Shown: positions 63,920-64,000 of the stretch, piece by piece
Position numbering within the stretch: the stretch's first letter is position 1
How the letters are laid out: each line of letters opens with the position of its first letter
Assembly (NCBI GenBank): GCA_963662175.1
Contig: OY759225.1
Coordinates: forward strand, 13,509,601-13,573,600
Direction: 5' to 3'
From: Aradus depressus
Lineage: Eukaryota > Arthropoda > Insecta > Hemiptera > Aradidae
Length of the DNA stretch: 64,000 nt
Made by a program: the position numbers and the translations under genes
The notes under the pieces: generated by a model
What the model was told of the DNA's origin: nothing
Database searches by the model: none
Seen by the model: only the letters and a program-made list of their open reading frames with translations

Positions 63920-64000
63920 GTTAGGTTTTATGACTCACGCCTGGGCTTTAACTACGAGGTCATACCGCCTACTACCAGAGAGCTGTTTCATCACTCTGGT
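63920..64000 (-). mobile_element. SINE, cut by the window end
   Basis: AGGTTAGGTTTTATGACTCA to CATCACTCTGGT. Only the tail side is inside the window. The flank on its 3' side (63849-63919) is the inverse complement of the flank after the SINE at 51790-52182. Confidence 0.88.

Overview
The window is eukaryotic, AT-rich and intron-bearing. It most likely comes from an arthropod, probably an insect. The grounds are GT-AG introns, mariner and I-clade elements of arthropod type, and SINE tails built from the insect telomere pentamer. The species cannot be named from sequence alone. No tRNA or rRNA gene, CRISPR array or bacterial operon is visible.

Only two ordinary host genes are supported. On the + strand, positions 1-9033 hold the last three coding exons of a glutamine- and glycine-rich protein; its splice phases agree, but its identity is unresolved. 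On the - strand, 16555-10676 holds a complete six-exon cathepsin B-like cysteine protease of 330 residues with the Cys-His-Asn triad, the occluding-loop histidine pair and a signal-like N terminus. All five introns are phase-consistent.

Everything else is mobile DNA and its decay products. The dominant family is a tRNA-derived SINE of about 345 bp, with roughly thirty full, truncated or degraded copies; several have clean 9-13 bp target-site duplications. A second SINE family has one copy (61457-61711). A second very common family, bounded by ACTTCCCC/GGGGAAGT motifs, occurs in at least fifteen places. LINEs are represented by a nearly intact I-clade element (27660-22340, - strand: gag-like ORF, endonuclease, RT, RNase H, one frameshift) and by 3' pieces of at least five other LINEs. 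DNA transposons include five different pogo/Tigger-like families, a mariner pseudogene, two hAT elements with 8-bp duplications and a TA-flanked MITE.

Layout: 1-9 kb, terminal exons with repeat-filled introns; 10.7-16.6 kb, cathepsin B; 17-22 kb, repeats and mariner; 22.3-27.7 kb, I-type LINE; 28-30.7 kb, LINE split by hAT, then pogo; 31.8-37.1 kb, a cluster of three large foldbacks; 37.6-44 kb, repeats, two tandem arrays, LINE ends; 44-50 kb, LINE ends, hAT, a TIR element and a hairpin; 50-64 kb, SINEs, two pogo elements, duplicated segments and a foldback family.

The features most worth a second look are the many long hairpins, two repeat families with hammerhead-like boxes (CTGANGA ... 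GAAA), the telomere-like pentamer tails on the SINEs, and nested insertions whose order can be read from target duplications.
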